Shown: piece by piece, positions 36,556 through 48,919 of the stretch
Layout of the letters: every line of letters starts with the position of its first letter
Position numbering within the stretch: the stretch's first letter is position 1
Source of the DNA: Plasmodium brasilianum
Lineage: Eukaryota > Apicomplexa > Aconoidasida > Haemosporida > Plasmodiidae
Direction: 5' to 3'
Length of the DNA stretch: 64,000 bases
Assembly (NCBI RefSeq): GCF_023973825.1
Contig: NC_090123.1
Coordinates: forward strand, 440,001 to 504,000
Translations under genes and position numbers: made by a program
The notes under the pieces: generated by a model
Databases searched by the model: none
Told to the model about the DNA's origin: nothing
The model's input: only the letters and a program-made list of their open reading frames with translations

Positions 36556-36939
36556 ATATAATTTATATATACAATTTTACACTGTCTGTGAAATTAAAAA
36601 ACATTTGTTTACAAAACACGCAATTTTTCGCTTAAAAAAAAGGGGGAAATAATGATAATAATAAAAAAAAAAAAACTTATAATGCGTTTAACACATTTAC
36701 ACATACATACGTACATAAATGAAAATGTATATATATACATAAATACGTATATATGTGTGCCACTCAAACACTTCAAAATGCATACTAAACTTCTTAAAGT
36801 CCATTTATCATAAAATAAATTTTCATTAAATAATATCCCCACGATTTTCTTTTAAAAAAAAAGAATTGCATATAACCAGTTGGATACTAAAAAAAAAAAA
36901 AAAATTCTAAAAGGAAAGTGCTACACTATTGAAACAAGT
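36230..36939. other. Convergent intergenic spacer
   Basis: It separates the 3' ends of the Tctex-type and DnaJ genes. It contains poly(A) tracts and an (AT)n run at about 36505-36550. No gene is seen. Confidence 0.6.
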
Positions 36940-39393
36940 TTAAATGTACTCATCGTCCTGTTTCTGGTATGCCCTAAGAAAAAAAAAAAAAAAACAATGA
37001 TGATATATATACGGTTCTCAGTGGATAATGTCAGAATGAACACATATTAAAAATGGGAAAAAAATTGCCCCACGAATTACACGAGCAAGCAATTAATGCG
37101 GTCAGGTACGTAATTCACATGGGGAAAATATTCGCGCAGTGTGCTCCTTTGGTACGTACCTCATACAAGCATCCTCGAACAACTTCTTAGTATCCGTGAT
37201 TTCGTTGTTTTTTTTATAGTCTTGAATGATTTTTTTCATAATTTTGGCTAAAACGATAAGAGACTCTGCTCTATTTTTTCTCATATTTTCATCTACAGAC
37301 ATATCTGTGAACACTTTTTTACATACTCCCTTTATAGTTTGATCAATATCAATAAGACATATATTTAGCATGGTTTCAACAATAGTTGGTAAAGAATCTT
37401 CAATTTTTTTGTTAACTTTTGCTGATTTTTCTAAAGAAATATTTTCCTCTTCTTCCCTTTTCTTAATTTGACTAGCTAATGAGCTAGTTTTAATTAATGT
37501 TTTAACAAATTTAAAACCAGTACCTATTACTCTCTTTTTTTGTTGCATTTTATAATATTTTCCACTTATACCAAATAAGCTATACTTATCTCCTAAAAAT
37601 TGATAGGCACAATTTTCATAGGACCAAGCCACATTTTCTAAAATGACATGTCCAAAGGATGTTTGGCATAATTCATTAATTTCTTTTTTAAATTTTATAA
37701 TATATTCATCTTTATCTCCATGGATATAATTATTTATTATTTCTCTTAAATTTAAAGCTAACTGTACTTCTCTTTTATTCTGTTCCTTTACAATTATACG
37801 TTGTACATCTTCGTCTCTGTATAATTGCTCATATTCCACATACATAACCATTCGAAGTTTTCCAATATATGGATCTAATTTTTCACTACCAAATAATAAG
37901 GTAAAAAAAAAAGTAGAATCAATAAATTGCATATTATTTAAAACAGTTTTTCCTTCTTTATCATACCTCCTTCTTCTTTCAATATCTCCTAATACTTGAT
38001 ATGCTTCTCCAATTTTTTGAAATTGTTCTTTAGCCTTTAAATCTGAGCACTTATCTGGGTGGAATTCTTTGGCAAGTTTATAATACTGTCTTTTAATTTC
38101 ATTTTGTGTTGCATTTGTTGGTACATTTAATATTTTATAAAATTCATCATTTTTCACTTTTATATTTCCATTCTTGTTATAATACTCATCATCATCAATA
38201 TCATTTTTTTTAATATATTTTGTACTATTACCATTATTACTATCATTGTTGCTACTATTATTATTAGTACCGTGGTTGTTACTGTTATTACCATTATTGC
38301 TATTATTATTATTATTATCGTCAATTTCGTTTAATAACCTAACTGCTTCATCGTCCAAATTATAGTAAAAGTCATACCATTCTCTCTTCTCTTCATCCCA
38401 TATTTTTCCTAACGCTCTCTGCGCTATAGATTCCGGAGTATTTAAAATTCCTCTACCTATCTGATAACTAGCTACACCTAAAGAAATTATGGGTATTATT
38501 ATTGCACTCAGGAGACCAAAAAACATACCTTTGAAAAAGCCATTAATCCCTTCAGCCTTTGCACATAAATAGGGAGAAATAAATAAAAAGCTAGTACCCA
38601 CTATTATTCCTTTTGTTAATGATTTTAATCCTGAAACTAGGCCAGCACCCGCATGTTTTGGCCTCCTCGTTGAAAAGATATTGCTAATTAAGCTCTTTTC
38701 CTCCCTTTCTCCTTCGAATATATTACTACTTTTCGGTATTATTTGGCTGTTCTCTTTAAAAATGAGAGAAAAAAAAAAAAAATTAAAACAAAAGGTAATT
38801 AAAAATGTACATATACATGTAACACTACAGGCAAAAGTTCATTTTTAATGGGATTCCTTTCCTCATAGAACTTTTTTATATTTCCTAGTCATACATTTTT
38901 AATATGGTGAATATGTGTAAATGACGTGGCACTTAACAAGTACACATGCGCATGTGTATATATACATATATATGCACATACATCATCCATGTACGAACTC
39001 TTGTAATAACTATGTTCGATAGCACATTTTTCATTTTTTATTATTTTTTCTTTTTTACCAAAAAAAAAAAGTTCTTTTTTTTTTTTTTTTTTTTTTACTT
39101 TATGCTTATTACCATAAATCTGTGTCCTATTAAGGTCACCACTACTTTTTTGGTCCTTCAAAATAAAAATAAATAAATAAAAAAATAAAATAAAATAAAA
39201 AGTTAAATCACTTACATCTCAAGCACTGATTAAACATATCTATGCCATATAAACCATGGACCTAGATAATTTATATACCCACTACATATAAATACATGCA
39301 TACTTTTTCAAATAAATGTTGTTTATACAATATCCCCTTCATAACTATCAACACTTAAAATTTCAATTTTACTACATTAAATGTGTAATTCAT

Positions 39394-39425
<32 letters not shown>

Positions 39426-39924
39426 TTTATCTAAATGTGCTCATCGTAACAATCTTTCTTATAAGTAAATTTTCAGTATAAAAGGGGGTTAACAATAAAT
39501 ATATGTCATTATTTTTAGGTCATAGGAAAAGGGAATTTACTAGATGCAAGCTACTTTCTTCAAATTAATATATTTACGCAAATATTAAAAGTTGTTTTTC
39601 CCTCCTTACAGTGTGCCACGAATATTTATATATATATATGTCCGTACACATTTACGTATATATGCAGGTAGACAATTAGATATATATGCACGTATACGTT
39701 TATGTTGAAATATATTCTGCTTATACATAACTGATAACACACATTAATTTATAACTTACTTCATCCATTTCCTTAAACTTGCAATACTTTTGTGCATCTA
39801 CATGAAAGGGGAAAAAGAAAAGGAAAAAACTTAATAATTTTTATATATGGAAAAGACTTTTTCCATTAAAAGGAAATATATACGAAGTTAATATATGTGA
39901 CTCACCACAACATATACATGTATA

Positions 39925-39959
<35 letters not shown>

Positions 39960-40609
39960 GTTATATATATACATGTTATATATATACACGTTATATATAT
40001 ATACGTTATATATATACACGTTATATATATATACGTCAAAGCATTTTTAAGCGTTTTTTTTCTTTTTCTTGTTATAGCACAATGTCACTATGCTCTCACA
40101 TCATTTTTTCATTTTTCTTTTCTTTCCATTTACCATTTCTTTTTCTGATATTATTCATTTAATAAAAAGTGTCCCTTAACACATATATATATATATATAT
40201 GTAAATACGAAAATATGTAAATACGGTATAAAAAAGAAGTAAATTTTAATTAGCAAAAAAATTTACTAATACTCTCAAATATATTGAAGTTTAAGTATAA
40301 TTTTCACAGCTACAGAACAAAAAAAAAAAAAAAAAATGTAAATGCTAAAAGAAAAAAAAAAAAAAGTTAAACTACAGGAACTTACAATGTAATTATTTAC
40401 CATTAAAACGATTATTACTGTGTAATAATATATTTTGTGCAAAAAAAAAAAAAAAAGTAGTGGTATATTATATATATATTATTCGTATATAAATATATGT
40501 TTTTAATACTTTTAAAATTTATTTTTTTATAACAGCTATTTTTATTTTACAATGCAGAAAATTTTCTATACGGAAAAAAGTTTAAATTAAGTCGTGAAAA
40601 AGAGCATTT

Positions 40610-40641
<32 letters not shown>

Positions 40642-40946
40642 TATATATACATATATATATCTATATTATATATTTATATAATAAAATAAGGGGGAGGAAA
40701 AAAGAAAAGCGGAAATCAAAAGTGGAAAAAAAAATAAAAAAAAAAAATGGAAAAAGAGAAGGAAAAGGGAACGGGAAGAATGAAAATAAAAAAAAGAAAG
40801 AAGCATATGTTAAATTAAATAAATTTAAATAAAGTTTAAAAAAAAAAAAGAAAATTTTATAATTTATAAAAAAAAAGAAAAGAAAAAGGCACCTATTGAA
40901 TACGTACCAATTTACTGAAATAAACCACATAACGATATGAATTCAT
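36940..40946 (-). CDS. DnaJ (Hsp40) protein with DnaJ-X domain, multi-exon
   Basis: Well-supported exons (5' to 3') are 39760-39797, 39113-39155, 37160-38753 and 36940-36973, with matching phases. A first exon at 40916-40946 (MNSYRYVVYF) fits in phase and gives 579 residues, but the resulting 1.1-kb intron is long and it is uncertain. An N-terminal amphipathic/hydrophobic part (KGMFFGLLSAIIIPIISLG) leads into KIWDEEKREWYDFYYNL. After an Asn-rich linker comes the J domain (FYKILNVP..., catalytic HPD in EFHPDK), which stimulates Hsp70 ATPase. A DnaJ-X domain follows (FTLLFGSEKLDPYIGKL, then a long helical part). Splicing replaces an intron-encoded tail, so the C-terminus reads ACMRAYQKQDDEYI. 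Class III J protein; partner Hsp70 and location unknown. Confidence 0.85.
39957..40037. repeat. 15-bp repeat (TTATATATATACACG)
   Basis: Five or six copies of a 15-bp unit with alternating ACATG/ACACG/TACG endings. They lie in the putative first intron of the DnaJ gene, directly after an (AT)n run. Confidence 0.85.
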
Positions 40947-42395
40947 AGTACAAAAAAATTTTTAAAAGAACTTTGTTATAAATTAACTGTTTTGTTTAAA
41001 AAATAAAATCATAATAAATGCTATTATAACGAAAGCATGGTCTTTTTTTTTCTTTTTTTTTTTCCTGTTATATATATATATATAACGATCCAAGCCAAAT
41101 TAGCTGTTATGTATTCGGTTGTAAATTTTACTTCTTTTTTTTTTATTTTTAAAAGGCCTCACTGGAGCAACATATCAGTTACATTTAAAACACTTTTAAC
41201 TTAAACACAACATATAAAACTAATTTCGAAACATGTGAAAGATTAATGTAGTATCTCCTCTTCACTTTATATATGAGTTACTAATTTCCATTTTTACCTC
41301 TTTTTGTTTTCCGCATAACAGTTTAAGCTTTCCGGGAACTATTTCTACTTTTATTTTTTTTCATTCCTTTTTTATTTACGTTCATCTCACACCTTCCTCC
41401 CCTTTTACTTTTTATTCAAAACAGTGTGTATTAATTTTTGAAAACTTTATGGACGTGATACATGTTTTTGTTGACTTTTTTTTTTTTTTTTTTAATTCAC
41501 CGAAGATTAGTGTTCACATGTAGAAAAATTAAACAGTCTACATATTTTTAAAAACCATGTAAAAATATATGAGTAAACAAAATGTATTTATAAGCAAAAA
41601 CATATATAAAGTTATTTACGCATAATGATACGGGGAAGCCTTATTTTTCCCTTTTTTTCATGTCTGGCAATATGTGTGCATATATATAATAATAATGCGA
41701 ATTACTGGTATGCAATTTTTTTTCCTTCCATAAGTTAATATTTTTTACAAATGCGGATTTAGAAGAACAATATAAGTGAACAAATTAAGGATATTATTGT
41801 TCAAATATTATGATTTAATAAAGCATACACCTTAACTTTTGAGTTCAGCATTTTTATTTTTTTCTTCAAATAAGAGTAATAAACTAATAAGGGGTATCAT
41901 TTTTAATTTTAAAAAATGTACACGTTATTCTGTAAAAGAGCTTATCATCTATAATATTTTGATTTCAATATTATCTTCGAAAGATTTTGAGCATATGTAT
42001 TAACATAAACATATATTTTATACTATTTTATTCTATTTTATTTTATATTATCTTTCATTTTATTTTATTTTATTTTATTATAATTTATTAATTTTTTTCA
42101 ATTAAAAAGAACCTATTCAATTAGTTTAAAACGCGCAGAATTGATAATATTATTTTTATATTTATGTTTTCCTTTTTTTTTCCACATTTTTTTCTCACCA
42201 TTTTTATGCCAATTTTTACCCCCAATTTTTCTGAACAGGGAATAAAAGATAGCGTAAAACATAGTTTTTTTTTTTTTTTTTTTTATCCTCCTTCTCAATT
42301 CAGCAATATATTTTATAAAAGAATAAAAATAAAGAATATCTTTTTCCGATCTGCCAAGTTATGTTTACATAAATGATTTTCTAAATATTTTTATA
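40947..42395. other. Spacer with coding-like fragments
   Basis: A+T-rich DNA upstream of the DnaJ gene. Two plus-strand fragments look partly exon-like. One, near 41762-41812 after GATTTAG, reads KNNISEQIKDIIVQIL then stop. The other, near 42304-42375 after a pyrimidine-rich CAATTCAG, reads NIFYKRIKIKNIFFRSAKLCLHK then stop. I could not connect them in phase to a start codon, so no gene is called. Confidence 0.4.
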
Positions 42396-42545
42396 ATGAA
42401 AACTTCAACATTAAAAAATATCACATTGGGCTATATGCAAAATTCCAAGCTCTTTTTTAGTGGTTATACAGGGAAACACGTAACTGACAAGGATTTGGTT
42501 AAGAAAAATAATGACTGGTTAACAAAAAAAATGAAGAAAACGTGA
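42396..42545 (+). CDS. Possible small ORF, 49 residues, unidentified
   Basis: An ATG frame reads MKTSTLKNITLGYMQNSKLF..., ends in KKMKKT, and stops at a TGA. Its composition is balanced (Gly, Asp, Trp, His present), unlike the Tyr/Ile/Phe runs typical of random frames here. The basic start could be an organelle-targeting peptide. It may be a whole micro-protein or an exon: a GTTAAG after GKHVTDKDL could splice in phase 0 to the exon at 43088. No family recognised. Confidence 0.3.
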   Translation: MKTSTLKNITLGYMQNSKLFFSGYTGKHVTDKDLVKKNNDWLTKKMKKT

Positions 42546-42916
42546 AAATCGTAAAAATATGATATCCCTGTGAGGGAAGTTTTTCACACGCCCATATGCA
42601 TTAATATGTATGTATATATGTATGTATGTAGGTATGCATAGATAGATATATGCATACACATACACATATAACAGTATACTTATGGCCATTTTATAATTAT
42701 GATACTTACGTTTAACTAGGTACATTGAGGAAACCAACTTTTGCTTAGGAAAAGTCACGGTATTTACTAAAAAGAAGCAATGTGCATTTTTTGCCATAAA
42801 TGTTTTTCCATTTTGCTTATATGTTACACGCGATTTTATTTTTTGTACCGAGTGAAGTTGTTTTCTTATCATTTTTTTTTTGCATAGACATTTTATTTGC
42901 TTCAACCGAGTATATA

Positions 42917-43015
42917 ATTGGTATACATACAGATCGTATACATACAAATCGTATACATACAAATCGTATACATACAAATCGTATACATACAAATCGCATA
43001 CATACATTTTGTATA
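42917..43015. repeat. 15-bp tandem repeat (CATACAAATCGTATA)
   Basis: Six copies, nearly perfect, with one C/T and one final TTTTGT variant. It lies just upstream of the small gene at 43115. Confidence 0.92.
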
Positions 43016-43114
43016 CTTAAAATGTGTATGTACATATAAAAGCATTTATGTATGTATTTGCGCGCGCACTAATACAAATTTACGTAGAAACTGCGATTTT
43101 CTGAAAAAGATGAC

Positions 43115-43318
43115 ATGGCAAGAAGAGTTTTAAAAATAATGGACAGTCAAATAAGCAAAATGTACACAAGGATGCGAGATGGAACGGTCATCCCGTATAT
43201 GTCTTTTTATTTAAATGATGTTATTGATAAACCTGCTCCCAATCATCAATTTATTGAACAGCCACTGATCAAATGGACCTGGGATGAAGCCTATGATGAG
43301 GCTTACGAAGAAAATTAG
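43115..43318 (+). CDS. Small conserved-looking protein, possibly a mitochondrial complex subunit
   Basis: A 67-residue frame from ATG (MARRVLKIMDSQISKMYTRM) to TAG, ending in a Trp/Glu/Tyr/Asp-rich tail (WTWDEAYDEAYEEN). Composition is far more complex than surrounding noncoding DNA. The frame is open upstream to 43088 (KLRFSEKDD), directly after an AG that could be an acceptor (TTTACGTAG), so an upstream exon, perhaps the small ORF at 42396, is possible. A basic start with no clear membrane span, and a size like small respiratory-chain subunits of apicomplexans, suggests a mitochondrial part, but that is inference. Confidence 0.6.
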   Translation: MARRVLKIMDSQISKMYTRMRDGTVIPYMSFYLNDVIDKPAPNHQFIEQPLIKWTWDEAYDEAYEEN

Positions 43319-43652
43319 CAGAAAAAGGAGGATGAAAAATATAACAGTTAGGTCTATTTTTGAACAATATAAAGACAAATCTCTTCTATGAAAAAAGAAA
43401 ATTAAATAAAAGAAAGATTAACCTAGTGAAGCTATGTTTATCACTGATAAGTTAACACATATTATACGCATATTTTTTCGATATTGTAAATGTATGTTTC
43501 GCTTTGTTTTGTTTTTTTTTTGCAAATATTGGTATGTACAATTGCACAAACATTTGTATAAATCTAGTCCCTTATTCTCTATTATCTACTCTTTTTTTTT
43601 CTCTCTCTCTTTTTTTGTTGAAAGGGATGTAAAGTTTGAATTTACATTTAAA

Positions 43653-43684
<32 letters not shown>

Positions 43685-43811
43685 TTATATTATTACAAAA
43701 TTCTAAATTTTACTAAAAATGGATTTTAAAGCTTTTTTTAGATTAAATTAAAAAAAATAGGAAAAAAAATAACAAAATGAAAATGAAAAAAAAATAAAAT
43801 AAAAAGGAATA
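43319..43811. other. Convergent intergenic spacer
   Basis: It lies between the small gene (plus) and the helical-repeat gene (minus). A 27-base poly(T) run lies near 43651-43677. No gene is seen. Confidence 0.6.
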
Positions 43812-46800
43812 TCATACGAAGCATGGACACTTTTTATTAATTAAAATATCTATTATGAATAAGGGGAACACGATTTGCTCGCACTGGATATTTGCCCTTT
43901 CGTTATTTTTAAAAAGGTCATTCAAGCAGCTTAATACTGAGCTATGAATGTTTGACGCGCCTACAAAATAAAAGTACAAGTGGTTATGTGTACATATGTG
44001 TGTGTAGAGAAGTATTTATGCACATGCAGGTGTAGGTATATCCGTATGCACTATATTTTCACGAGTGAAAGCACATACGTTCACATATGCACGTATTTCT
44101 ATTCACGTATTTTTGTAAGCTTACCCCTGTTCGTCTGCGTGAAGTCTTCTATGGAAAAGCTGTTGAGTTTAAAAATAGAAAAGTTTAAAATTTTACAAAA
44201 TATGTAAAAAGTTTTTAACTCATATATATTCATATATTTATACAAATTGACGAAATGAAAAATTGTTAATGTTCTATAGATATAAATTAATTCATTTAAA
44301 GGAAATGAAGAAATTAACGGGTGTATGTTTTTTGTTTTTTTTATATCCCTCTTATCATACTCTGACAGTTCTCTAAAATTTGATGAGAGTAAATTGTAAG
44401 TATTTTGATCTAAAGAATTTAAAAAAAAGTCAAACTGCCTTAACAATAGCCTGATCGATAGGACGACATGTCTAGAAAAATTTTTTTGAAGATATATTTG
44501 TAAAAACAAATGTATCAAGTTGGAGTAAAATAAAAGTGATACATATTTATAACATAACTTTTCATAATAATAAAATATTTTGGAGAAAATTAATCTATAT
44601 ATACATTTTATATAAATATTATAATAACTGATATTTAGCTTAATTATTGATATGTATATATCAACAATTTTTGAGAAATTTTGCTTATAATTAAAATTTG
44701 CACTTTTTATATATTCTGTAATTTTGGATAGCAGAATGTTCACAAAATATAGTATATTATGATTTATATCAAATAAAAGCATATGCACATATAAATTAAA
44801 ATATGTGCAGTTTATATTATTTTCTTCCTTTAGGCTAATAGCATCCAAATATTTTAATATAACATTTTTATTGGTTAAAAAATTTGAAATATTACCTCTA
44901 CTATTAAAAATAAATTCATTGCATAAGTTTAAGGAGCGTATAAAATTAAAAGGTTTTATTATTATTTTTTTTTCATCTCGTCCAATAGGCTCATTCATTT
45001 TTTTTTCAATTTGTTCATTTGGGTCATTTATATTTTTAGTATGTTCTAATGTATAATTATTCAGTATGCTAAAAACGTTTTTTAAAATAAGCTCCACTTT
45101 GGTACATATATCCATGGGTATATAACTCCTACCCATTAAAATGTAAGGAAACAATTCCACTATTTTGTTTTTTATTATATATCCACATAAAAGGTTAAGA
45201 AAATTATTTTTCACTTTCGTAATATCACATTCGGCATTGCTGCTAGATGTACTACAACAGTATTGATGGTCTGTTTCATCATTGTCCATTCTTTTCATAA
45301 TTAATTTTAATATTTCTTTAATATCTGTATTTGAAAATATTTCCTTTTTTTCTGTGTATATGGTTGTATCTATATCACTTTCTTCCTTATTTTTTTGCAT
45401 AAATTGATTTATCTCTTTATATATGTCATTATACATGTATTCAAACAATTTATAATAATAGTTCTTAATAATAGCTACATGATTTGTGGCTTCCCTTTGA
45501 GATAATAGCAAGTATCTCTCAAGAGATGTTAGTAGCATTACTTTCATTTTAAACTCTAGAGTACTTACATTAATATATTGTAGAACGCATGAGAAGAATT
45601 CAGTACCTAGAGAAGCAGTACTAATTCTAAATTTATAAAAATGCAATATATATACCAATAAATTCTGTTTAAATTTTTTTTTTTTTACTAAATGTATAAC
45701 GACGTTATCTAAATTTGTAAAGACAGAATCGGTTTGAGGAAACATGTAGTTGTCTGTACTACTATATTTGTAAATAAAATTTACAATAGTAAAGATATCT
45801 ATATCTGTCATTAAATACAGATTCAATTTTTCATTACACTTATGTTGAAGCAACTTTGAGATAGCCATCAACAGTCTTAACTTTTGGTTTTCCTCTAAAT
45901 ATATATCATATTTTATGATAAAATTTAGAAAATTACAAAATTCTCTATTTGTAAAATGGTGAAACGTGTGCATACATCTATTAAATAGTGTGCATATAAA
46001 TCCTCCATTTTGAATAAAATTATTTCCTTCTTTGTTATTGAAAAAGAAATATGTATAAGCTAACAATATATTTACTAGTTGTCCATTTGAAAAATTGATT
46101 AATAATTTTAAAATATCTTTTTTTATATTTTCAAGAAAAATTACAAAATTATGGAGTTTTAATCTATGCACAGAATACACAAAAATGTGTATATCTAGAC
46201 AATTTAGTATGTACTCCTTTTCACACATTTGTTTATAAATAAAACTAAACATCTCTACACTTCTTATATTCAATATGTAACAACTATGTAACAGTAAAGA
46301 AATTTCTCTCATCGAATAATCATAATTCTCATTTGTAATTCTATATAAGAGCTTATCTATAAAAGAGACCCCATTATTTCCATTGATGCCATTATTCTTT
46401 TCATCATCTATTTTTTTATGGAGTAAGGGTAAAAGATCTTTATTATTTTTTGAGATATTAGAAAGTAAATTAATAATGTTAATCCATGAAGAGTTCGTAT
46501 TATTAATGTCTTTTTTGGATAACACCAAAATGTGTTTATGTAATAAGAACAATACCATTTGATTTAATATTTTATTGCTTATTTTTATTTCACTTTTATG
46601 TATAATAGTTAGTAACATATTAAAAAAAAGAAAATTCATATTATTTATAATTATCGCATTTTTAGAAAGATGTACTACAGCTTCTTCAATTATACTATTA
46701 TCTCTTTTTCCTTTTGTCTTTTCATTTTTCACGTTAAGTGACAAATATTTTAAAAGTTTTCCTATTTCCATGTTTTTATAATTTATTATATATTCGTTAC

Positions 46801-47086
46801 TTGTGTTACCATTGGGCAACCTTCCCTCATATGCAGTAGTCCTGTTGTTACTAATATAGCTCTTGTTGCTGTTGCCTCTGTTGTTACTCTCATTCGTCTG
46901 TATATTTTTTCTTCTCTTTGTCCCCTTCCCCTCATGGTTATAACAAAACCCGTAAATACTACATTTTAAAAAATGCATCTTCTTCTCCTGAGAAGTATCT
47001 ATCATATATCTCAAATATCCTATTAACCTCAAGTTCTGAAAAACGTATCCTCTACTGACAAACCACTCATTTTTTACAATTTTCAT
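43812..47086 (-). CDS. Large helical-repeat protein (heptatricopeptide-like), two exons
   Basis: Exon 1 is 44125-47086 and exon 2 is 43812-43960, 1036 residues. The donor G|GTAAGC and acceptor TTTTGTAG|GC join in phase 1. Exon 2 encodes 49 further residues ending INKKCPCFV, replacing an intron-read tail. The protein is almost all helix: repeated pairs of about 35-40 residues with leucine and aromatic patterning (for example 'EISLLLHSCYILNIRSVEMF', 'LVNILLAYTYFFFNNKE'). This resembles the helical-pair repeats that precede RAP domains in apicomplexan organelle RNA-binding proteins. No clear RAP domain follows, although exon 2 (VFPLFIIDILINKK) looks like a first RAP strand. An Asn/Ser/Arg-rich insert occupies residues 55-95. 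It shares a divergent upstream region with the MPP alpha gene. Confidence 0.8.
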
Positions 47087-48919
47087 AATTCCTTGTTATT
47101 CTTTTTTATAATATGGATGTAACTTGTGCAGCGACTGCATTTCCTCGCTATGATATGACGTACTATATAATGTCATATTTAGAGTGGCTTTAAATGGGGA
47201 AAAATAGACAGTAAAAAATAAAAAATAAACAAGAATAAAACTAAACAATAAAAAATTAATAGTAAAAACTACGATTATAAAAGCTTGTAAACTTATAGAC
47301 ACGTTTGGATATGGATGGGACTACTTTAACTACTATCAACTAATTATTTTTCTAAATTTTACAAGAATAGATCTAAATTTTATTTTCCCATTCACAATGT
47401 CATACATTCTAATGATGAACATAGGATCAATCAATTTTAAAAATTATCTTCAATTATATTATATTATGTGAGAGGGAGAAAAAAAAAAAAATGCAACTTT
47501 TGTTTACTACTGTAGATGTTAAAGGAGTTAAAGTTTAGCAAAAATTAAATAACGAACAAACGTCTATTTTCCTTAAAAATGTGTATCTACAGCCTATTCT
47601 GTTAATGTTGTTCTACTGCTATACACATTTTTGTATGTAAACACATGAATACACAGATGTACCATATATACCATTCTGTGTTTTATATATTTTACTTTAT
47701 ATCACTTAAATATTGATACATATTTGTCATCCTCCATTGAGCATAAGCGTGGAAATGTGCATATATACATTCATTTTAATATATCTATATATTTTATCTA
47801 TTTGTTTGTTTTATCTATTTGTTTGTTTTATCTATTTGTTTGTTTTATCTATTTGTTTGTTTTATCTGTTTATTTGTTTTATCTGTTTATTTGTTTTATC
47901 TGTTTATTTGTTTTATCTATTTATTTGTTTTATCTATTTATTTGTTTTATCTATTTATTTGTTTTATCTGTTTATTTGTTTTATCTATTTATTTGTTTTA
48001 TCTATTTATTACTTTATTTTTCTTTTCTTTTTTTTGTATTCTTTGTTTGGGGGGCTTTCCACTCTTTTGTCAACCCCCAAAATACGCTTCACCCTTTTGA
48101 AAAAGGAAAGAAGCCAAATTTACATTCCTGGATTTTTTTTTTTTTTTTTTTTAATATATGCAACGTAGCATTATATTATAAAATGTATTTAAAATTGTAT
48201 ATATCAAATAGAGTACTATACACAATTTATGTATAAATTAATGTACGCTTTAATTTACCATGACACATTTTTTTTTTTTTTTTTTTTTTATTTTAATAAA
48301 TTAAGATTTTGAATATTGTTCACTCTACTGTTTCGTAATATAGTGCATGACTGTCGTTCTCTATGATTTGCGTTTAGCCAAATAACAGAATAATATAAAA
48401 AAGGAAAAGGAAAAACACTAATAAAAAAGAAAAAAAAAAAAAAAGAAAGAGAAAGAAAGAAAGAAAGAACGTACAGAAAAGGAAAAAAAAAGCACAAAAA
48501 CAAAAAAAGAAAAAGAAAAAGAAAACGTATATTTTCTCGCAACTATCTGCTAAGAATGTAATGTGTTTGCCTTTCGTTCGTTCTTACGTTCATTTCTTTT
48601 TATATATTTTCTTTTATTTTTCTTATTTTTATTTCATTTCCTTTTATACGTAATCGCAGTGATGTATACGTGGCGTTCATCATAAGATATTCTGCTAATT
48701 TTTAGAGCATTTTTAACAATTTCATGATACACATAAAATTGCCTAAAATACGATAATTCGTATGCTATGCATACATACGTACGTATGTATATTCGTGCTT
48801 ATTCACACATGTATACGCACAATTAACCAATAAAAATAATTTTTAATTGACATACCTATTTTGCTTTACCCATTCTTCCGTACCTTTTTCACCACATCAT
48901 CTTCAAATTGCACAGACAT
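47087..48919. promoter_or_regulatory. Divergent upstream region (helical-repeat gene / MPP alpha)
   Basis: This 1.8-kb spacer between two start codons presumably contains both promoters. It holds a 17-bp T-rich array at about 47795-48010 and poly(A)/poly(T) tracts at 48271-48289 and 48430-48444. A minus-strand open frame at 47096-47302 ends 9 bp before the helical-repeat start codon and may be an upstream ORF in its leader. Confidence 0.45.
47795..48010. repeat. 17-bp tandem repeat (TCTATTTGTTTGTTTTA type)
   Basis: About a dozen copies. The first four carry TTTGTTTG and the later ones drift to TCTGTTTATTTGTTTTA or TCTATTTATTTGTTTTA. All three plus-strand frames stay open over it, which is an artefact. 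Confidence 0.9.

Noticed and set aside
47096..47302. Minus-strand frame of 68 residues just upstream of the helical-repeat gene
   Set aside because: It begins with GTG, has a hydrophobic AT-driven composition and ends 9 bp before the next start. More likely leader sequence or an upstream ORF.
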